Part shown: positions 31,721-43,509 of the stretch, piece after piece
How positions within the stretch are numbered: position 1 is the stretch's first letter
How the letters are laid out: each line of letters begins with the position of its first letter
Assembly (NCBI GenBank): GCA_020744225.1
Contig: JAGMWG010000016.1
Coordinates: 558,001-622,000 of the forward strand
Reading direction: 5' to 3'
Source of the DNA: Paraphoma chrysanthemicola
Taxonomy: Eukaryota > Ascomycota > Dothideomycetes > Pleosporales > Phaeosphaeriaceae
DNA: 64,000 nucleotides
The notes under the pieces: model-generated
What the model saw: only the letters and a program-made list of their open reading frames with translations
Database searches by the model: none
Told to the model about the DNA's origin: nothing
Program-made: the position numbers and the translations under genes

Positions 31721-32995
31721 CTAGAACTCAAGGTCTGCCTTCTTCGGCATAGCATTTCCGCCAGCAGCCTCCCTCACAGCTTGCTCCTGAGCCTCCGTAT
31801 CCCCCTCCAGCGGTGGAAGGCTGAATTTCGCAATCACAAACTTTCGCCGACTCAGCGTAAACGCCATATCCTCCCCTAAGTCGTCCGCGCCACCGCCGCC
31901 GCCCTTCTCGTGAAAGATGGGTAATTTGTGTACGGCGAGCATGCCTTGCGGTCTCTCTTCGTCTTTGGTGGTGCCTGCCGACTGTGCCAGGGCTTGCGCA
32001 TGCGAGTACGGGAAGGGCGAGAGCTCGACAACGCCATCGGAAAGAATCTCTATCCACCGAACGAGGCCTCCAGATCGTGGATATAGCGATAGCGGCAACG
32101 TCAGCATTGCCGTCAGGCGCATGGGATACTTTCGGAGCAATGCCCGCAGTCCGTGCAGAAACTGTAGTATCGAGCTCGGGTGCGAAGAGAAAGCAGGATA
32201 GAGTGCAGGCGAGAGTAGCGACGGTATGACAAGGCGATGAATGGTGTTTGCCGGTGTCGAAGTGAGCTGTTGCTGTATGGTCTGGAGGATAGGTGGGAAC
32301 GGCGATGCCGCACTGGACGCAGGCCTGGGTATGGGGATATACGAAATAGCCGTCCCCACTGGGAGCGTCAAGCGCTTCGCAAGGTCGAAAGTATGGCAGA
32401 ACACGACAGGTTCTTCTACACCCTCACCTTGTCCCGCATTTCGACTCGGACTCGCAGAACCTACCATTTGTCACAGTCAGAACGATTCAATCTCAACCGC
32501 CACTGTTGCATTCGCAAAATATATACACAAAGACGCACCTCTACTACTCTCAAACTGTCCTAACCCCTCATACCTCCACGCAATCTTCATCTTCTCCGCC
32601 CGTTCTTTTCCCTCTTTCCGCGAACTACTTTGTCGCTCCTCACTTATCCCCGGAAGTTCCCTGCCCCAGACCTCGCCCATGCCCACCACATGCACCTTGT
32701 GCCCTTGCACCACGCCCTCGGCGGCATAGAAGCGCAGTAATGCGCCTGCATAATCCGTCGTTCCGCTTTCTTCTATGAGAACAGAATTACCGAGCGGAAG
32801 CCCAGCGTGACCTGCAAGTATGCCGTCGAGAGACGGCGTGCCGGTGGATGTGGTGGGGCGGCCGTCAATAGGTGAGGGTCGCACACCGGGTACGGGAGGG
32901 GTCGCATGGGAATGTGCAGGTGAAGCAGGAGTTTCCGACGCGTCTGAATCTGGCGGAGCGCGTGTGAGCGCTATGTTGCGCTTGCGAAATGCCAT
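31721..32995 (-). CDS. ELP4: Elongator complex subunit Elp4 (PAXNEB family)
   Basis: Two exons on the minus strand: 32539-32995 and 31721-32460; 398 aa. The start 'MAFRKRNIALTR', then 'GTPSLDGILAGHAGLPLGNSVLIEESGTTDYA', is the characteristic Elp4 RecA-like opening. The later 'VVFCHTFDLAKRL' and 'FVIAKFSLPPLEGD' blocks also fit. The P-loop is degenerate, as is usual for Elp4. Elp4 forms the Elp4-5-6 hexameric ring of Elongator, which modifies wobble uridines of tRNAs. The intron (32461-32538) lies in the low-complexity linker. Assignment is strong from the N-terminal block. Confidence 0.9.
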
Positions 32996-33537
32996 TGGAG
33001 GCTTTGTTGGAGTGTGTGAGTCGCGACTACCTAGGATGAAATTGTGGTGGCGGTCTTATCGATAACGGACGTCATTTTACAGTATTTCAACCGTCTCAGC
33101 CTCGCTTCCTTCATACTCCGGTCCTTTCACTGTCTATCAAGCATTATGGCGTTTTCTGAGATTCGACTTGGCTTCTGGCTAGTAGCCGACTTGCATCCGT
33201 TCTCCTAGACAGCGATCCGCTTCGGCAATCTGATTACTAGCCAATTACTGACGCCCAAGTTCTCGACAATCGGTGAGGATGAAGCACCTCAGTATCACGT
33301 GTTGATCGTCTCGTTCGCTCTTTGACCCCGGAGCAAACATCCTTCGACTATCGAGTGAGTACAATTGATTGCTCATCAACCCTCTCAGCAAATGTGTAAT
33401 CTTGTAGCATCCCGTATCGCGTCCTTCATGCGAACCTCATCACTACCAGTAGTCGAGTTCATCCCCCTTCTCGCGCTTCCATTCAGCATCTCCACCATTC
33501 CACCCGCTCTCCATTCCCATCTTATGTCCCCACCCTG
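32996..33537. other. intergenic
   Basis: Upstream of ELP4 (minus) and downstream of the Dim1 gene (minus). No gene or motif recognised. Confidence 0.5.
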
Positions 33538-34052
33538 CTAATACATCCACTTCGTCGAATAATCCTTTGGACTCACAGCCAACCCTTTGCCCTTACTCGC
33601 CGCCTTATACGCGACTTCCAAGATATCAATCAGCTCCTGTTTATCCGCAATTTCGAAATTGATTTTGTTATTATTTCCCGTGCCGAAATCGACTTGGATA
33701 TGTTTATTACGCCAGAAGAACATGACCTACCGCATTGCGAAGCTGTTAGCGAGTTCATCCTAGAATCTCATACCTTCGCATCCTATTTACCCTGCTCATA
33801 CTCACGTACCGTGCACACGTCGTAAATCTCATACATGCTGTTGAAATCCGGCACCCTGTCCTTGTCTACCACATATATGACGGCGAAATTCTTGACCCGG
33901 TCGGCAATCTTGTATAAGTGTTCGTCCATGGCCATGCATTCCGGTGCTGCGTCGGAGCCGAAGCGCAAGACGACAAGACGCGACTCTTCCGAGAGAATGG
34001 CTTGGTCGACGTGCCACGCGCTGGGCAGGTGCGTGAGGAAATTGGACCCCAT
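33538..34052 (-). CDS. DIB1: U5 snRNP thioredoxin-like protein Dim1/Dib1
   Basis: Two exons on the minus strand: 33810-34052 and 33538-33726; 143 aa, the usual family length. Blocks 'HVDQAILSEESRLVVLRFG', 'VKNFAVIYVVD', 'VPDFNSMYEIYD', 'GTGNNNKINFEI' and the C-terminal 'VSPKDYSTKW' identify the protein clearly. It belongs to the U4/U6.U5 tri-snRNP and leaves at spliceosome activation. The usual 'DWDP' before CxxxDE is changed to 'DAAP' here, and 'YDPCT' to 'YDVCT'. The 83-nt intron joins Thr to Val in the most conserved core. Confidence 0.93.
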
Positions 34053-34451
34053 GATGTGGCTTGGTGGATGAGGTGGAGTGGTAGATGAATCTTGAAGACT
34101 TGGGTGGGTTTTTAGGTAGTTGCGGTGGGAGGATGTGGTAGTGGATGGGAAGTGAGGATGAAGATGAGATGGTGTTGGGGAAGAACTGGTTGTTTGAGGT
34201 GAGAGAGTGGTGGGTAGGGAAGGTGCACTACGTGGTGAGGTTGGCTGGCACTTTCCATGGCACTTTGTCTCACCGTTGCTACATTCATATGCTCGGAGTC
34301 TTCCATTCTATGAAGAAGTAGCTCTCAGGGTATCATTATTATCATTTATTCATTCCCACACTCTAATCTTCTCAATATATAAATCGCGCGTTCACAAAAA
34401 AAACAACAACGTGGTATCTCCCCAAACACCCTCACCTTCTCACCCGACTCC
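34053..34451. other. intergenic
   Basis: Dim1 promoter and 3' flank of the upstream gene. An A-rich run with CAA repeats lies near 34397-34412. Nothing else recognised. Confidence 0.5.
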
Positions 34452-34976
34452 TCAATCCCTCACACCTCCAGCATAAAACTCACTCACACTCCTCTCCGGC
34501 GCATAATATTCCACACCACCCCTAGCCCGAATTAGTCTAATCTCCTCATCTCTCCTCCGCCGCTCCTCTTGAGCGAACAATTCATACCTTGACCCCATCG
34601 TCTGCGTACTCTGCATCGCGCGGTTTAAATACGCGCTGCGCTCCTGACTCGGGCCCAGTCGCTCCATGGCATTGAGTGCACCGTTGACGCGCGCGTTGGC
34701 ATGCACATTGGTCTCGCTGGCTGTTTGGTGCAGGACGGTGGGTTGAGGGAGAGGGCGACCAGTGACGGGGTCGCGGTTGGCGACTTGGCGCGCTTCGGCG
34801 AGGAGGTCGTGGGCTTCGCGAGGCGAGGCGGGCCTTAGGGGCAGAGAGGGTTGGGATCGACTAGTGGATTTTGGGATGGGTTGGGGGAGTGGTCTGTGGC
34901 CTGGGTGGTGTGGGTTGAGGTATGGGTTGTTTTTGCGTTTTGAGGAGATGCCTAGTTTGGAGAAGAAAGAAGGCAT
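34452..34976 (-). CDS. hypothetical protein, Pro/Arg-rich
   Basis: 174 aa from the Met at 34976 (MPSFFSKLGISSKRKN). The frame stays open upstream to a Met at 35171, which would give 239 aa. That extension contains scattered Cys and no clear structure, so the shorter start, which begins with a typical short amphipathic N-terminus, is preferred. The middle is Pro/His/Arg-rich and the C-terminal part is a charged helix ('YELFAQEERRRRDEEIRLIRARGG'). The codon pattern looks coding and the protein ends 'SEFYAGGVRD'. Family not recognised. Confidence 0.55.
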   Translation of the reverse strand: MPSFFSKLGISSKRKNNPYLNPHHPGHRPLPQPIPKSTSRSQPSLPLRPASPREAHDLLAEARQVANRDPVTGRPLPQPTVLHQTASETNVHANARVNGALNAMERLGPSQERSAYLNRAMQSTQTMGSRYELFAQEERRRRDEEIRLIRARGGVEYYAPERSVSEFYAGGVRD

Positions 34977-35805
34977 TTTGCCGACGAGACTTGCTGTCGT
35001 CGAAGACGCGTCTGGTAGGCGGAGCTGTATGATGGGGTTCAGTTTGTATTTGATTTGGCCAGAGTGAGTCCCGGCGCCTGGTGCCTTGCGGTCGACAACA
35101 AAGCGTGTGCACTGCGCGGTGCTGTCGTTGGTGCCGCTTGCCTCGCAATCACAATGCAAGATTTCTTCCAAGCTCTTTCGAAGGTGCGAGTAATGCTATT
35201 GAATGTCTTAGTCGAAATAGTGAGGTGATGCAGATTTGCGAAAGGTCTGGTCTCATTCAATTGAGTCCGCCTCTTACGGTCGTCCTGCCCATTCGTCTGG
35301 TAAAGGTGAAGGCAACGTCGCGGGCGTAGTGAGTGGACTCATCATCTGGCACGGCGCTGGCACTTAAAGTAGATCGCGACAGGATCGACTGAGCCCTGGT
35401 GCAGCCTAGAGGGGTCGAGGTAAATTTAAGGCTGCCTACGCTAACCGTAAAGGGACGCGACGGCTGAATGAAGTTGACGAGGATCCAAGATCTCGCGTGC
35501 TCGTCCCTTGGGGGCCTACCATGACTGCCCTGTGAACAGAAATGCTACAAGTCGCAGTCTGTTGTTATTGATGAAGTTATTTAATTGCTCCTTATCTTCC
35601 GCGCAGAATCTTTTCGACAGCCAAGTCAAGTGCACAGGAGAGTGTTCAGGAAAAAGTGAGAGGGTAGAAAACTGATTCATGTTTTGCGGATCTGATGTAG
35701 TGTCAATAGCGAGTGCTTACCACTCTATGTACGCCTTCAAATGCAACGCCTGACCCAGTGGCCGTGCCTGATACACACAGCATAACAGATATTTTACATC
35801 GCTTC
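34977..35805. other. intergenic, 5' flank of the hypothetical gene and 3' flank of SUV3
   Basis: The first ~195 bases may be an N-terminal extension or 5' UTR of the hypothetical gene. The remainder holds nothing recognised. Confidence 0.45.
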
Positions 35806-38198
35806 TTACAAGATCGATTGTGCCGCCTCACTCGGCCTCGCCTTCTCAACATCGTTGGGTAAAGGATCTTCCGGATAACTATCTTCATCATCTGTCGTTG
35901 CCGTCTTCTCAGCGAACGCACGTCGATCGTTCAAGATTTCCTTTGCTTCAGCCGGCAAGCCAGGAGGCGCAGGAATCTCTGCCTCCAGCGTTCGTTCTGC
36001 ATCCTGTGCTTCTGGGTCTTCCATTTCTCCTCGTGCTCGTTCTCTGCGCATGCGCATTCTTGCTCTTGCCTGCTCGATGAAGGAGAAGTCGGTCAACGTC
36101 TTCTCGATTTGATCTTCGACTAATTTCTTGGTATAATTGGCCAGCGTCCGCGTGATGAAGACGTTGGGGAAGCGGAAACTGAGCCACAAGTAGCACACAA
36201 GCATCTTGTGCAAGTTCTCGAGCGAGTAGAGGTACTTTCTATCACCGGATGGAGGCTTGTCCATGACGCTCAGGGGTAGTTTCTCGAGATCAAGCAGGTT
36301 GCCGGATTTGCCGTCTGCGATGCATTCCGCAAGCGAGCGGAGAAATTGTCTCTCGCCATTGTCGCGCATGTTGATGGGCGCAGCGCAGATCATAATGCGG
36401 TCCTGGATGCTCAAATTCTTGACGGTGTGAATGGCATCGGCGATAGCGAGTTGATCCTTCAGACCGCAGAGGTGGAAGCGCGGATGGATCTCAGAGATTT
36501 CGTGAAGGCGCAACATGATGTAGCTGAATGGAGTGCCTGGTGGGAAATAGTTTGCGAATCGCTCAACGATCAAAGAAGGGGGGAAGAGTCCGGCAGATTT
36601 GATGGCCTCGGGTTCGCGCCTCATGCCCATTCGGAGGTAATCGTGGTCGATTTGGTCGAGCGTTGTCACCCATCCAACCGTCTGCTTCTCCGGTTTTGCA
36701 GGTTCAGGTTGGTCGTCCAAGCCAATAGCGGGATCAGCGACACTATCCGCAATGGACTGCTTGCTGTCTTGCGTCAATGCCTGGTGGGCAGTCTTGTAGC
36801 GTCCAGCACGACCGGCTATTTGCTTGATCTCGGAGATCTGGAGCGGCACGTAGTTGATGCCGTTGCTCTTGATGGTAGACTCGAAGATGACTCGCTTGAT
36901 GGCGCTGTGCATGTTAGCAATTAGTTCACGCGGTAGTGGCACGTTACGTACAGGTTCAGACCCATGCCAATAGCATCGCTGGCCACGAGGAAATCATAGT
37001 CGTTATCCGGGTCATTGAACAGTCGAGCCTGCTGGGCTCGGGTCTCTGGTGGTAAGCTGCCGTAGACAATGGCACACTTCTTGCCCGTCCTCTTTTCAAC
37101 TTCTCGTCTTAAAGCATGAATCCCAAGGACGGTGAAGGCGACAATGCAGTCTCCTTTCTCAAGGTTGTTCAACTTTCCACGTAGACTTTGTGATTCTACC
37201 TTGAGGGGCGTTAACCGCTCATACTCATGCACGTGGACCTCGTCGCCGACGAGAGCTGCGAGCTCACGCATGAGCGGAACTGTGCGTGCTTCTCCGCAGA
37301 GATGTATCTCCCTCGCCTGCAGTCCTAGGAAGGCCTGCGTCCATGCCCAACCTCGCTCGCGATGGTTGATCATTTGTATCTCGTCGATGACGGCCACTTG
37401 GAAATGGGTGTTCAGGGGCGCCATTTCTACCGTGCAGCTGTACATGCTCGCCTTGTCACCATCGGGCATGCGCTGTTCCTCTCCAGTGACAAGGGCGCAT
37501 TTCTTCCCTTTTGCATTCAGCCGCGTGTAGACCTCGTGGGCGAGCAGACGGAGCGGCCCGAGGTAGATGCCTGTCTCGGCCTCCTCCAGCCGCTTCAGAG
37601 CGTGGTACGTCTTGCCAGAGTTGGTGGGGCCCACGTGCAGGTGGACGGTGCGCGGGATCTGTCTGGTAGCTGGGTACCACTCGGCGGGATATCGCAGGTC
37701 GGCTACCTCTTTCTGGTTGTCTAATTCGGCGGTGGTGAAGCGCCCGCCACATGTCTGCGCGTAGAACAGATAGCGCAACCGCGTGTCCAGGGTGCGCTTT
37801 CCTCTCGACGCCTCTTGCGCCAGACTTCGTAACTCGGGTGTCGCCTGCTTGATCCACAGGCTGATTGAGCGCTCAAACGTCAGCCATTCCTTGTCGAAGT
37901 CGTCCTTGGTGAGCGACAGACTGTCGAGGAACTCTGGCTGTTGCAATTCATCCTTGAGCTTCTCCAGCTGGGCGCGCACGGAAGCAAATAGCGAGCCATG
38001 ATCCTGTTGTTGCTGGCGAAAGGGATTCTTGGAGGCGAGGGGATTCCAAAAGACGCGATCGCCCCGCCTGTCTGTTGCAGTGGCTGATTTGTTGGCGGAC
38101 TGGATGTGCGGGCGGAGGCGCTGGCTTTGCGGGCGTGAGCGGGCAGTGAAGGTGCAGAAGAGACACAGCGAGTTGCGCCGTGCAGGAAGAGGAGGCAT
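35806..38198 (-). CDS. SUV3: mitochondrial ATP-dependent RNA helicase Suv3
   Basis: Two exons on the minus strand: 36952-38198 and 35806-36904; 781 aa. A basic, Ser/Arg-rich N-terminus fits a mitochondrial presequence. Walker A GPTNSGKT is at residues 190-197. Motif II is 'VIDEIQM', and motif VI 'QIAGRAGR' lies near 444-451, just after the splice that rebuilds 'GMGLNLAIKRVIF'. The C-terminal acidic tail ('DDEDSYPEDPLPND') is variable. Suv3 is the helicase of the mitochondrial RNA degradosome. The 47-nt intron is tight, with the branch site GCTAAC. It diverges from SEC1 across 377 bp. Confidence 0.93.
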
Positions 38199-38575
38199 AC
38201 CAGAGAGGCAGGATTGAGCGGGGTGACGGTAATCAGCGCACAGTGCGCATGGAAAGCGCGGAAAACAGCCGATATGGTGGTATCAAATTATACCTAAACA
38301 GTCGACGATGTCATGGCCAGAAATAAAAGTTTGGCCAAGCCGTCCGCTCGCCGCATGTGTCCATCTCCGCCGGCCAGGGACCGCGGCCGCATCTGCAACA
38401 CCACCCACCGAGCTGCCTCGAGCTAAACACGTCTTGCGCCCACCGCACCACCCGTCGCTCCTTCCATTGCAGCACCTGAAAGATTTGCACAGACACAGTA
38501 CTAACACCTGACTTTCTCTCTCTCCAGGCCTTTCTTGCGCTTTCGCGGCAGCATTGGCTGCCATACCCCGCCAAC
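38199..38575. promoter_or_regulatory. shared divergent promoter SUV3/SEC1
   Basis: 377 bp between two housekeeping start codons. GC-rich, no TATA box seen; a pyrimidine-rich stretch precedes the SEC1 start. Confidence 0.5.
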
Positions 38576-40996
38576 ATGGCCAACGCGGGTGCCTCCATGA
38601 TAGACGTCCAGCGCGAACGTAAGCACTGTCCTGGCTAAGCTCGCAGCTATGTCCTAATCACGTGTGCAGTCATCCTCAGCACCATCCGCTCCACCACTCG
38701 CGGCGACGTACGAGAGCTCCAGACCCCCGCATGCGCCTCGCTAATGCCTGGAACAGTGGAAGATACTCATCGTCGACGAGGACAGCAAGAAGCTCATTGA
38801 CAATGTGGTCAAGGAAGATGACATTCTCAATCTCAACATCACGAGTATGACATGCCAATTGCGCCGCGAGGGAATGAGCTGACGGTGGCAGACGTTGAGC
38901 GCCTCGAGGAGCGGAGAACGACGCAGCGGGACATGGACGCCGTGTACATCATCACACCCAAAGCGCACATTGTCGACTGCATGATGGCCGAGTTCGAACA
39001 GAGGAGATACCGCGGCTTCTTCCTAATATGGACGACGCGTGAGTTGCAGGCTTCTCAGTGTCGGCGCACAAGGCTCACAGCTCGACAGTACTTCCCCCTC
39101 CACTCAAGGAGCGCATCGACCGCTCGCAAATGGCACGAGAACAGATCCGGAGCTTTCGTACCGTACACCTCGACTACCACCCGCAAGAATCGCATCTCGT
39201 CACCTTCAAAGACCCATGGAGCTTTCCTACACTGTACCATCCGGAGTGCAACAACCTTGTAGTCCGACATTTGGAGGATATGGCGGAAAAGGTACAGCTT
39301 ATTCCAACTGCCCCCTTGGTCTGAAGGCTGACAGATCTAGATCACCGGAGTGTGTGTCGCACTCGGAGAATACCCCGTCATTCGATACTACCGTCCACGC
39401 AACCCGACCCATGAGGCCAGCGTCCTCTGCTCACATCTTGCGCGCTTCGTCCAAGACAAGCTGGACATGTATGCGCAGTACAACCAAGACTTCCCGCCCC
39501 CGTCCAACCGGCCTCGTGGTGCGCTCTATATTACCGACAGGGCAATGGACCTCATGGCGCCCTTTGTGCACGAATTCACATACCAGGCAATGGCTTTTGA
39601 TTTGCTGCCTATCATTGAGGGCGACAAAGTAACATTTCGGGCTAACGTAAACGAGGAGGATCCGACTGCGGAAGAGAAGGACATGGAGATCTCTGACAGG
39701 GATAAGATATGGGTTGAGAATCGCCATCGCCATATGAAAGATACCTTGGACAAGCTCGTTGGCGACTTCCACAAGTTCATTGCCGACAATCCTCAATTCA
39801 CCAATCAGGACGCACAGAATACCCAGGGCATGAGTGGCTTGAATCAGATCAAAGACATGATTGCTGGCCTACCACAATTCCAGGAGATGAAGGAGGCGTA
39901 CTCGTTGCATTTGACCATGGCACAGAAGTGTATGGAGATATTTCAAGGCAACAAGCTGCCCGATCTCGCCTCAGTCGAACAGGTATGTTATCGACACAAC
40001 TTTAGTCACGCTTTCTGACATGCTTAGTGTCTTGCCACCGGCCTCGATGAAGACTACCGAAAAGCCAAGAACACGGCGGATCAGCTTGTACGAACTCTGG
40101 ACGAGCCTGAAGTCAAGCCCGCGGACCGACTTCGACTCATAGCAATGTACATTCTCTTCAAGGACGGCATACTACCATCAGACTTGCAGAGACTACTTCT
40201 ACACGCGGGCTTGCCCCAACCCGATAGCAATGTTGTCACAAATCTCGATCTCCTCGGCGCACGCACAGCTCGACAATTGAAAGAGAAGCGCGACCCGCCA
40301 CCACCGCTGTTCCCGCCCAAGGCAGCGCCACCACCAAACCAAGAGGATTACAGTCTCTCTCGTTTCAACCCGGCCGTGCAAGACATGCTAGAAGAGCACG
40401 TCCGCGGAACATTGCCACAAGACATCTTCCCATTCACCAAAATGTCACCGGACGATATGAGCATGATGCAAGAAAACACCCCTGCCGCGTCACTTCGCTC
40501 AGCAAAGCCGACGTGGGCAAAGAATCGTTTGGCGAGCGTAGAGCCCCGACAACGAGTCATTGTCTTCATGGCCGGCGGTGCGACATACTCTGAAGCTCGC
40601 GCCTGCTATGACGTCTCAAACAAGACTTCGAGAGACGTTTTCCTCGTCACCTCACACATGGTGAAGCCGCAGCTCTTCCTGCGTCAAGTTGGCGACTTGA
40701 GCCAGCCCCGACGCAGCCTACGGTTGCCCATCGATGGGCCGCAACCAAAGGCCCCAGCGCATCTGTTCGAGAAGCCTGAACCCCCGAAGCCTGCTGCGCC
40801 ACCACCAGGCGCAAAACCAATGCCTACAGGGCTCCCAGCTGGGCCCAGGGTCAACGGACCCAAGCCGCCCACAGCGCAAATGGGTTCGATAAACCTCAAC
40901 GCACCATCGTCATCGTCAAGTAGTGGGAAGCACAAGGACGAAAAGGACAAGGAGAAGAAAAAGAAGAAGTTGCATTTGTTTGGTTCAAAGCATTAG
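38576..40996 (+). CDS. SEC1: Sec1/Munc18-family exocytosis protein
   Basis: Seven exons: 38576-38618, 38670-38707, 38757-38844, 38892-39038, 39089-39291, 39341-39982, 40028-40996; 709 aa. Introns are 45-51 nt, and every junction keeps the frame. SM-protein blocks: 'WKILIVDEDSKKLIDNVV', 'DAVYIITPKAHIVDCMMAEF', 'GALYITDRAMDLMAPFVHEFTYQAM', 'VIVFMAGGATYSEARACYDVS' and 'DVFLVTSHMVKP'. The C-terminus is Pro-rich, then Lys-rich. Sec1 binds assembled plasma-membrane SNAREs and promotes vesicle fusion at growing tips. The second exon is only 38 nt, so automated models may lose it. Confidence 0.92.
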
Positions 40997-41345
40997 CGAG
41001 GCTGACTAACAGTCTTAAAGACCATTGCTCACGCTTCTTGCCGTGTTTCGTTGACTACCACTGCATGGCGTGCGCATTTGCGACTTTTTGGCATGGCGAG
41101 GCGTTAACGGGCGTATTGTGCTTTGTTATACCCACTGGCTGGGCGAAGCATTCGTGTAGACATAGATTTGAGTTGTGAGAAGGATATTTCCAAAGAATCA
41201 AAAGTTGATAAAAGCTTTGTGTGTCTTGTTACCTGATGTGCAATGATTTGCGGAAGGAAGTGTAGTATAGTATCAAAGGATAGGTCGGGTATCTCTAGAA
41301 ACAAAAAAGAAGAAGAAACATCCAAACACCCACGCAAAAAAAGTA
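40997..41345. other. intergenic, convergent 3' regions
   Basis: Shared 3' flank of SEC1 (plus) and the F-box-like gene (minus). Nothing recognised. Confidence 0.5.
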
Positions 41346-42767
41346 CTACCACCCCCTACTCCCCACTCTTCCCCTCATAGCATCCATCCTAACCAACTCT
41401 TCAGCAACTTGTCTCGCAATCTCAACCCTCTCTTCCTCCTCCCGTCTCTCCACATCTTCATTCTCACTCCTCGTCCTCCACGTTCGCGGCCTCGCTCTTG
41501 ACCTTCTAACTTCCCCATCCCCATAGCCGTCCACCTCATCCCTCCCCCTCCTCGTCATAAAACTTTGATAAATCCTCATCCGCAGCGGACTCGCGCTTCG
41601 TTGCTTCATCCCACCATATCCAACCCCCGCATCATCACACTCAAACGCCCTTCGAATCTCGCCAGCTGCGATACCATCTCCCGCAATGGTACTCCGTACA
41701 TGCCCAACACTCGCTCTATCCACACCCCTCATCCAACACGCATGACCCCGCCACAACTGCTCAAACGGACTCCCCCCACTCCCCAAATCGCGCCAACACC
41801 GCAACACAAGCCTAACCTGTCCGCCCGATCTATGTCCGAAAAAGTGCGCCTGGATCGTCCAATCCGTCGCACAATCCGCACACGTCTGCGTATCAGGGTA
41901 CTTCCACCCGCGGCGGAGCACATTGTCCAGCGCCGCGAGGAGATTCGTGTGTCCGTGTTCCGACGCGCGGTGCGCGACGAGTAAGCTGGGGAGAAGCGGG
42001 GATAAGTATGTGAGGATGTTGCGATTCGTGCTGAGACTTGCGGGGATGATTAGCGCGTGGGTTGCATGTAGGATGAATCTCCCGTGGACGATTCGTGCGG
42101 AGATGGTCAAATGTGCGGGGATAGGCGTGCGGTGTAGTTTCGGCATTGAAGTTGTAGAGTGCGAGAATGTGGATAATGGGATTCCGTGCGAGGGGCCGTG
42201 GGAATGGTGTGCTAGTGCAAGACGGATGTGGTGGTATCGCAGGATGTAATCCCCTTGGTCTTTGCCGGTGCTGGTGGTCAAGTAGCTGTTGAAATCCGTG
42301 CAGTCGCGTCCGTGGCCGTCGGATGGATTGGTTGGGGATGTTGTGGTGGGATTCCAGGCATGGAATTTGTCGCACCAAGCACAGAACCAATGGTCGGGGA
42401 AAGCACGCTCAACGAGGGCGGAGATGGTGGTGCGCTTTTCGAAGCGTGATTTACTCGCGTTGATGCGGGAAGACAAATGGGTGGAGCCGAGAGCGTAGTA
42501 GATGTATCGGCTGGAGAGACTGAAGGGGGCGGCTGAGGCGGTGTCGAGGTAGGCTGTGATTTGTTGTAGGATTTCGATAGGAAGTGTGAGAATGGGAGCA
42601 GTTTGGGGTTCTGGTCGTACGACTTCAAATGTAGTGAGATCCAGGTTGTGGTTTGATTCGATGCTGGTCCTGGAAGCTTCGCCATCTGAAGTTGATCCCG
42701 ATGTCGACGTGCGTGACTTGGAAGAACCCGAACTGTCGGAGCGGCGGAAAATAGTCTTGGATATCAT
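41346..42767 (-). CDS. F-box-like protein
   Basis: Single exon, 473 aa. A Ser/Thr-rich N-terminus is followed at about residues 58-95 by 'PILTLPIEILQQITAYLDTASAAPFSLSSRYIYY', which matches the F-box helix pattern seen in many fungal proteins. A 'FCAWCDKFHAW' Cys/Trp segment and a later 'TCADCATDWTIQAHF' pair could bind zinc. The C-terminal ~90 residues are Arg/Glu-rich. This architecture (F-box plus CxxC pairs) is common in uncharacterised Pezizomycotina proteins. The substrate is unknown. Confidence 0.7.
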   Translation of the reverse strand: MISKTIFRRSDSSGSSKSRTSTSGSTSDGEASRTSIESNHNLDLTTFEVVRPEPQTAPILTLPIEILQQITAYLDTASAAPFSLSSRYIYYALGSTHLSSRINASKSRFEKRTTISALVERAFPDHWFCAWCDKFHAWNPTTTSPTNPSDGHGRDCTDFNSYLTTSTGKDQGDYILRYHHIRLALAHHSHGPSHGIPLSTFSHSTTSMPKLHRTPIPAHLTISARIVHGRFILHATHALIIPASLSTNRNILTYLSPLLPSLLVAHRASEHGHTNLLAALDNVLRRGWKYPDTQTCADCATDWTIQAHFFGHRSGGQVRLVLRCWRDLGSGGSPFEQLWRGHACWMRGVDRASVGHVRSTIAGDGIAAGEIRRAFECDDAGVGYGGMKQRSASPLRMRIYQSFMTRRGRDEVDGYGDGEVRRSRARPRTWRTRSENEDVERREEEERVEIARQVAEELVRMDAMRGRVGSRGW

Positions 42768-43509
42768 TTCGTTCCCAGCTCTTTCTGATCTTCCGATAAT
42801 GATACTTGTCCAGCCTCGTAAAGTACCGCGATGTTTAGGAAACTAGCCCAACGACGAACAAAACAACGAGGTAAAGTCCGGAGAGAAGAAGAAAAGTAGC
42901 GTGGAAGGTCATTTACACTCAGCAGCGAACATAAAACAGGCTGTGGGCTCGAAGTCAGATCCGGTAGTCAGTCAGTCCCACTTCGTCTAGGAGTAGCGAT
43001 AAGCGGACCAGGGCAGTTTCCCTGCCTTATCAACCCACTCTTCAGCCATGATCTCGTGCCAAGAGCAGCAAGTGACAGATGCATACGCGCGCTAAGCATC
43101 ACTCACAGCCAGCACGAGGCAGTGGTGGCGGTGAGATGAGACACCGAGTAGTCGCGTGCTGGGCACAGTCATTCACCTGATTCCTTGATTGGGAACGGCT
43201 AGTCTATTATGGGCTAGCGTAACGTCGACCAACTCGGCAAAGCTGCAATGTCAACGTGCGCTAGATCTCTGCGACTGGGATGTGGGCATTGCGTCAGCCA
43301 TTCAGATGTGGCAGTTGTAAAGTTGGCGTAAGTGTGATGAATAGTATTAACGTGTGATATCATGCTGGAATACCTGATGGTAAAACGCCCGTATGCTCGC
43401 TCCCGCTGTTCCGTGTGGCTTGTAGGTGTCGCGCTGACACCCAGAATGCCAAATTCGTCAATATTATATGTTACAAGGCAAAGTCCCTCCCAAGCTAAGT
43501 TGGGTGATC
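42768..43509. other. intergenic
   Basis: Promoter of the F-box-like gene and 3' flank of KEI1. No gene or repeat recognised. Confidence 0.5.

Noticed and set aside
36346..36924. 192-codon open frame on the plus strand
   Set aside because: Antisense shadow of SUV3 exon 2.
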